A stretch of DNA of 64,000 bases from Diploptera punctata (taxonomy: Eukaryota; Arthropoda; Insecta; Blattodea; Blaberidae): contig JASPKZ010004559.1 in NCBI GenBank assembly GCA_030220185.1, positions 310,001-374,000 on the forward strand. The letters run 5' to 3'. How positions within the stretch are numbered: position 1 is the stretch's first letter; every line of letters begins with the position of its first letter. This document shows positions 63,961-64,000 of this stretch, one piece after another. The notes beneath the pieces were generated by a model that was not told the DNA's origin, did no database searches, and saw only the letters and a list, made by a program, of their open reading frames with translations. The translations under genes were made by a program, and so were the position numbers.

Positions 63961-64000
63961 GTCCTAATTACGCTTTTTTTGTTTATTTATTTAGCTTGGT

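Noticed and set aside
14571..64000. Search for the 5' exons of the SLC16 gene (start codon, DGGWGW-type TM1 motif) on the minus strand
   Set aside because: No splice-flanked match seen by eye; the exon may exist but could not be supported.

Overview
This window is non-coding-dominated, AT-rich eukaryotic DNA, most probably from an insect with a large, repeat-swollen genome. A hemimetabolous insect such as a cockroach or termite is my guess; nothing here fixes the species. The evidence is spliced GT-AG exons of an insect-like SLC16 monocarboxylate transporter, tRNA-derived SINEs, RTE/BovB-type LINEs, mariner, hAT, piggyBac and Tigger remnants, Penelope-like palindromes and many (TA)n, (TAA)n and (GAT)n tracts. 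There is no sign of bacterial operons, CRISPR arrays or phage.

Host gene: three exons of one SLC16-family transporter lie on the minus strand at 14427-14570, 12036-12642 and 2672-2942. Their splice phases (1, then 2) match across both introns. They encode about TM2 to TM7, including the long TM6-TM7 cytoplasmic loop. The 5' exons (start codon, TM1) and the 3' exons (TM8-12) are not identifiable here, so the gene runs off the left edge and its start lies further right or outside. The 9.1-kb intron 2943-12035 is filled with mobile elements.

15-25 kb: a tandem segmental duplication (about 15282-20514 and 20515-23430) is built of SINE, a shared anchor block, a ~750-bp hairpin repeat (family D) and a foldback repeat (family B) carrying a tRNA-Tyr-like sequence with its intron. 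25-35 kb: LINE remnants, a palindromic mariner with two head-to-head transposase starts, and an old RTE LINE split by two later DNA transposons, one itself hit by a SINE.

35.7-38.9 kb: an apparently full-length RTE/BovB-like LINE with one unbroken 1012-residue ORF and a perfect 14-bp target-site duplication. It is the youngest and only intact coding element. 39-49 kb: LINE 3' ends, SINEs, a broken Helitron/DUF6570-like fragment behind a TATA box, and a small Cys-rich fragment of uncertain origin. 49-57 kb: a TIR element hit by a retroposon, Penelope-like palindromes, a piggyBac fragment, a GC-rich island, a 3 x 123-bp tandem array and a probable solo LTR. 58-64 kb: an RTE copy broken by a Tigger-like element, a SINE with a perfect TSD and a Penelope-like fragment, then a non-autonomous hAT with 8-bp TSDs.

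Most interesting signal: several otherwise different long palindromes (940-1380, 9866-10370, 10816-11826, 50588-50892, 56634-57053) and one solitary tail (60799-60828) share a hammerhead-ribozyme-like layout. This is CTGANGA or a near variant, one extra base, a short hairpin, GAAA, then a self-complementary stem III ending in UH. It fits the known presence of hammerheads in Penelope-like elements, but is inferred by eye only.
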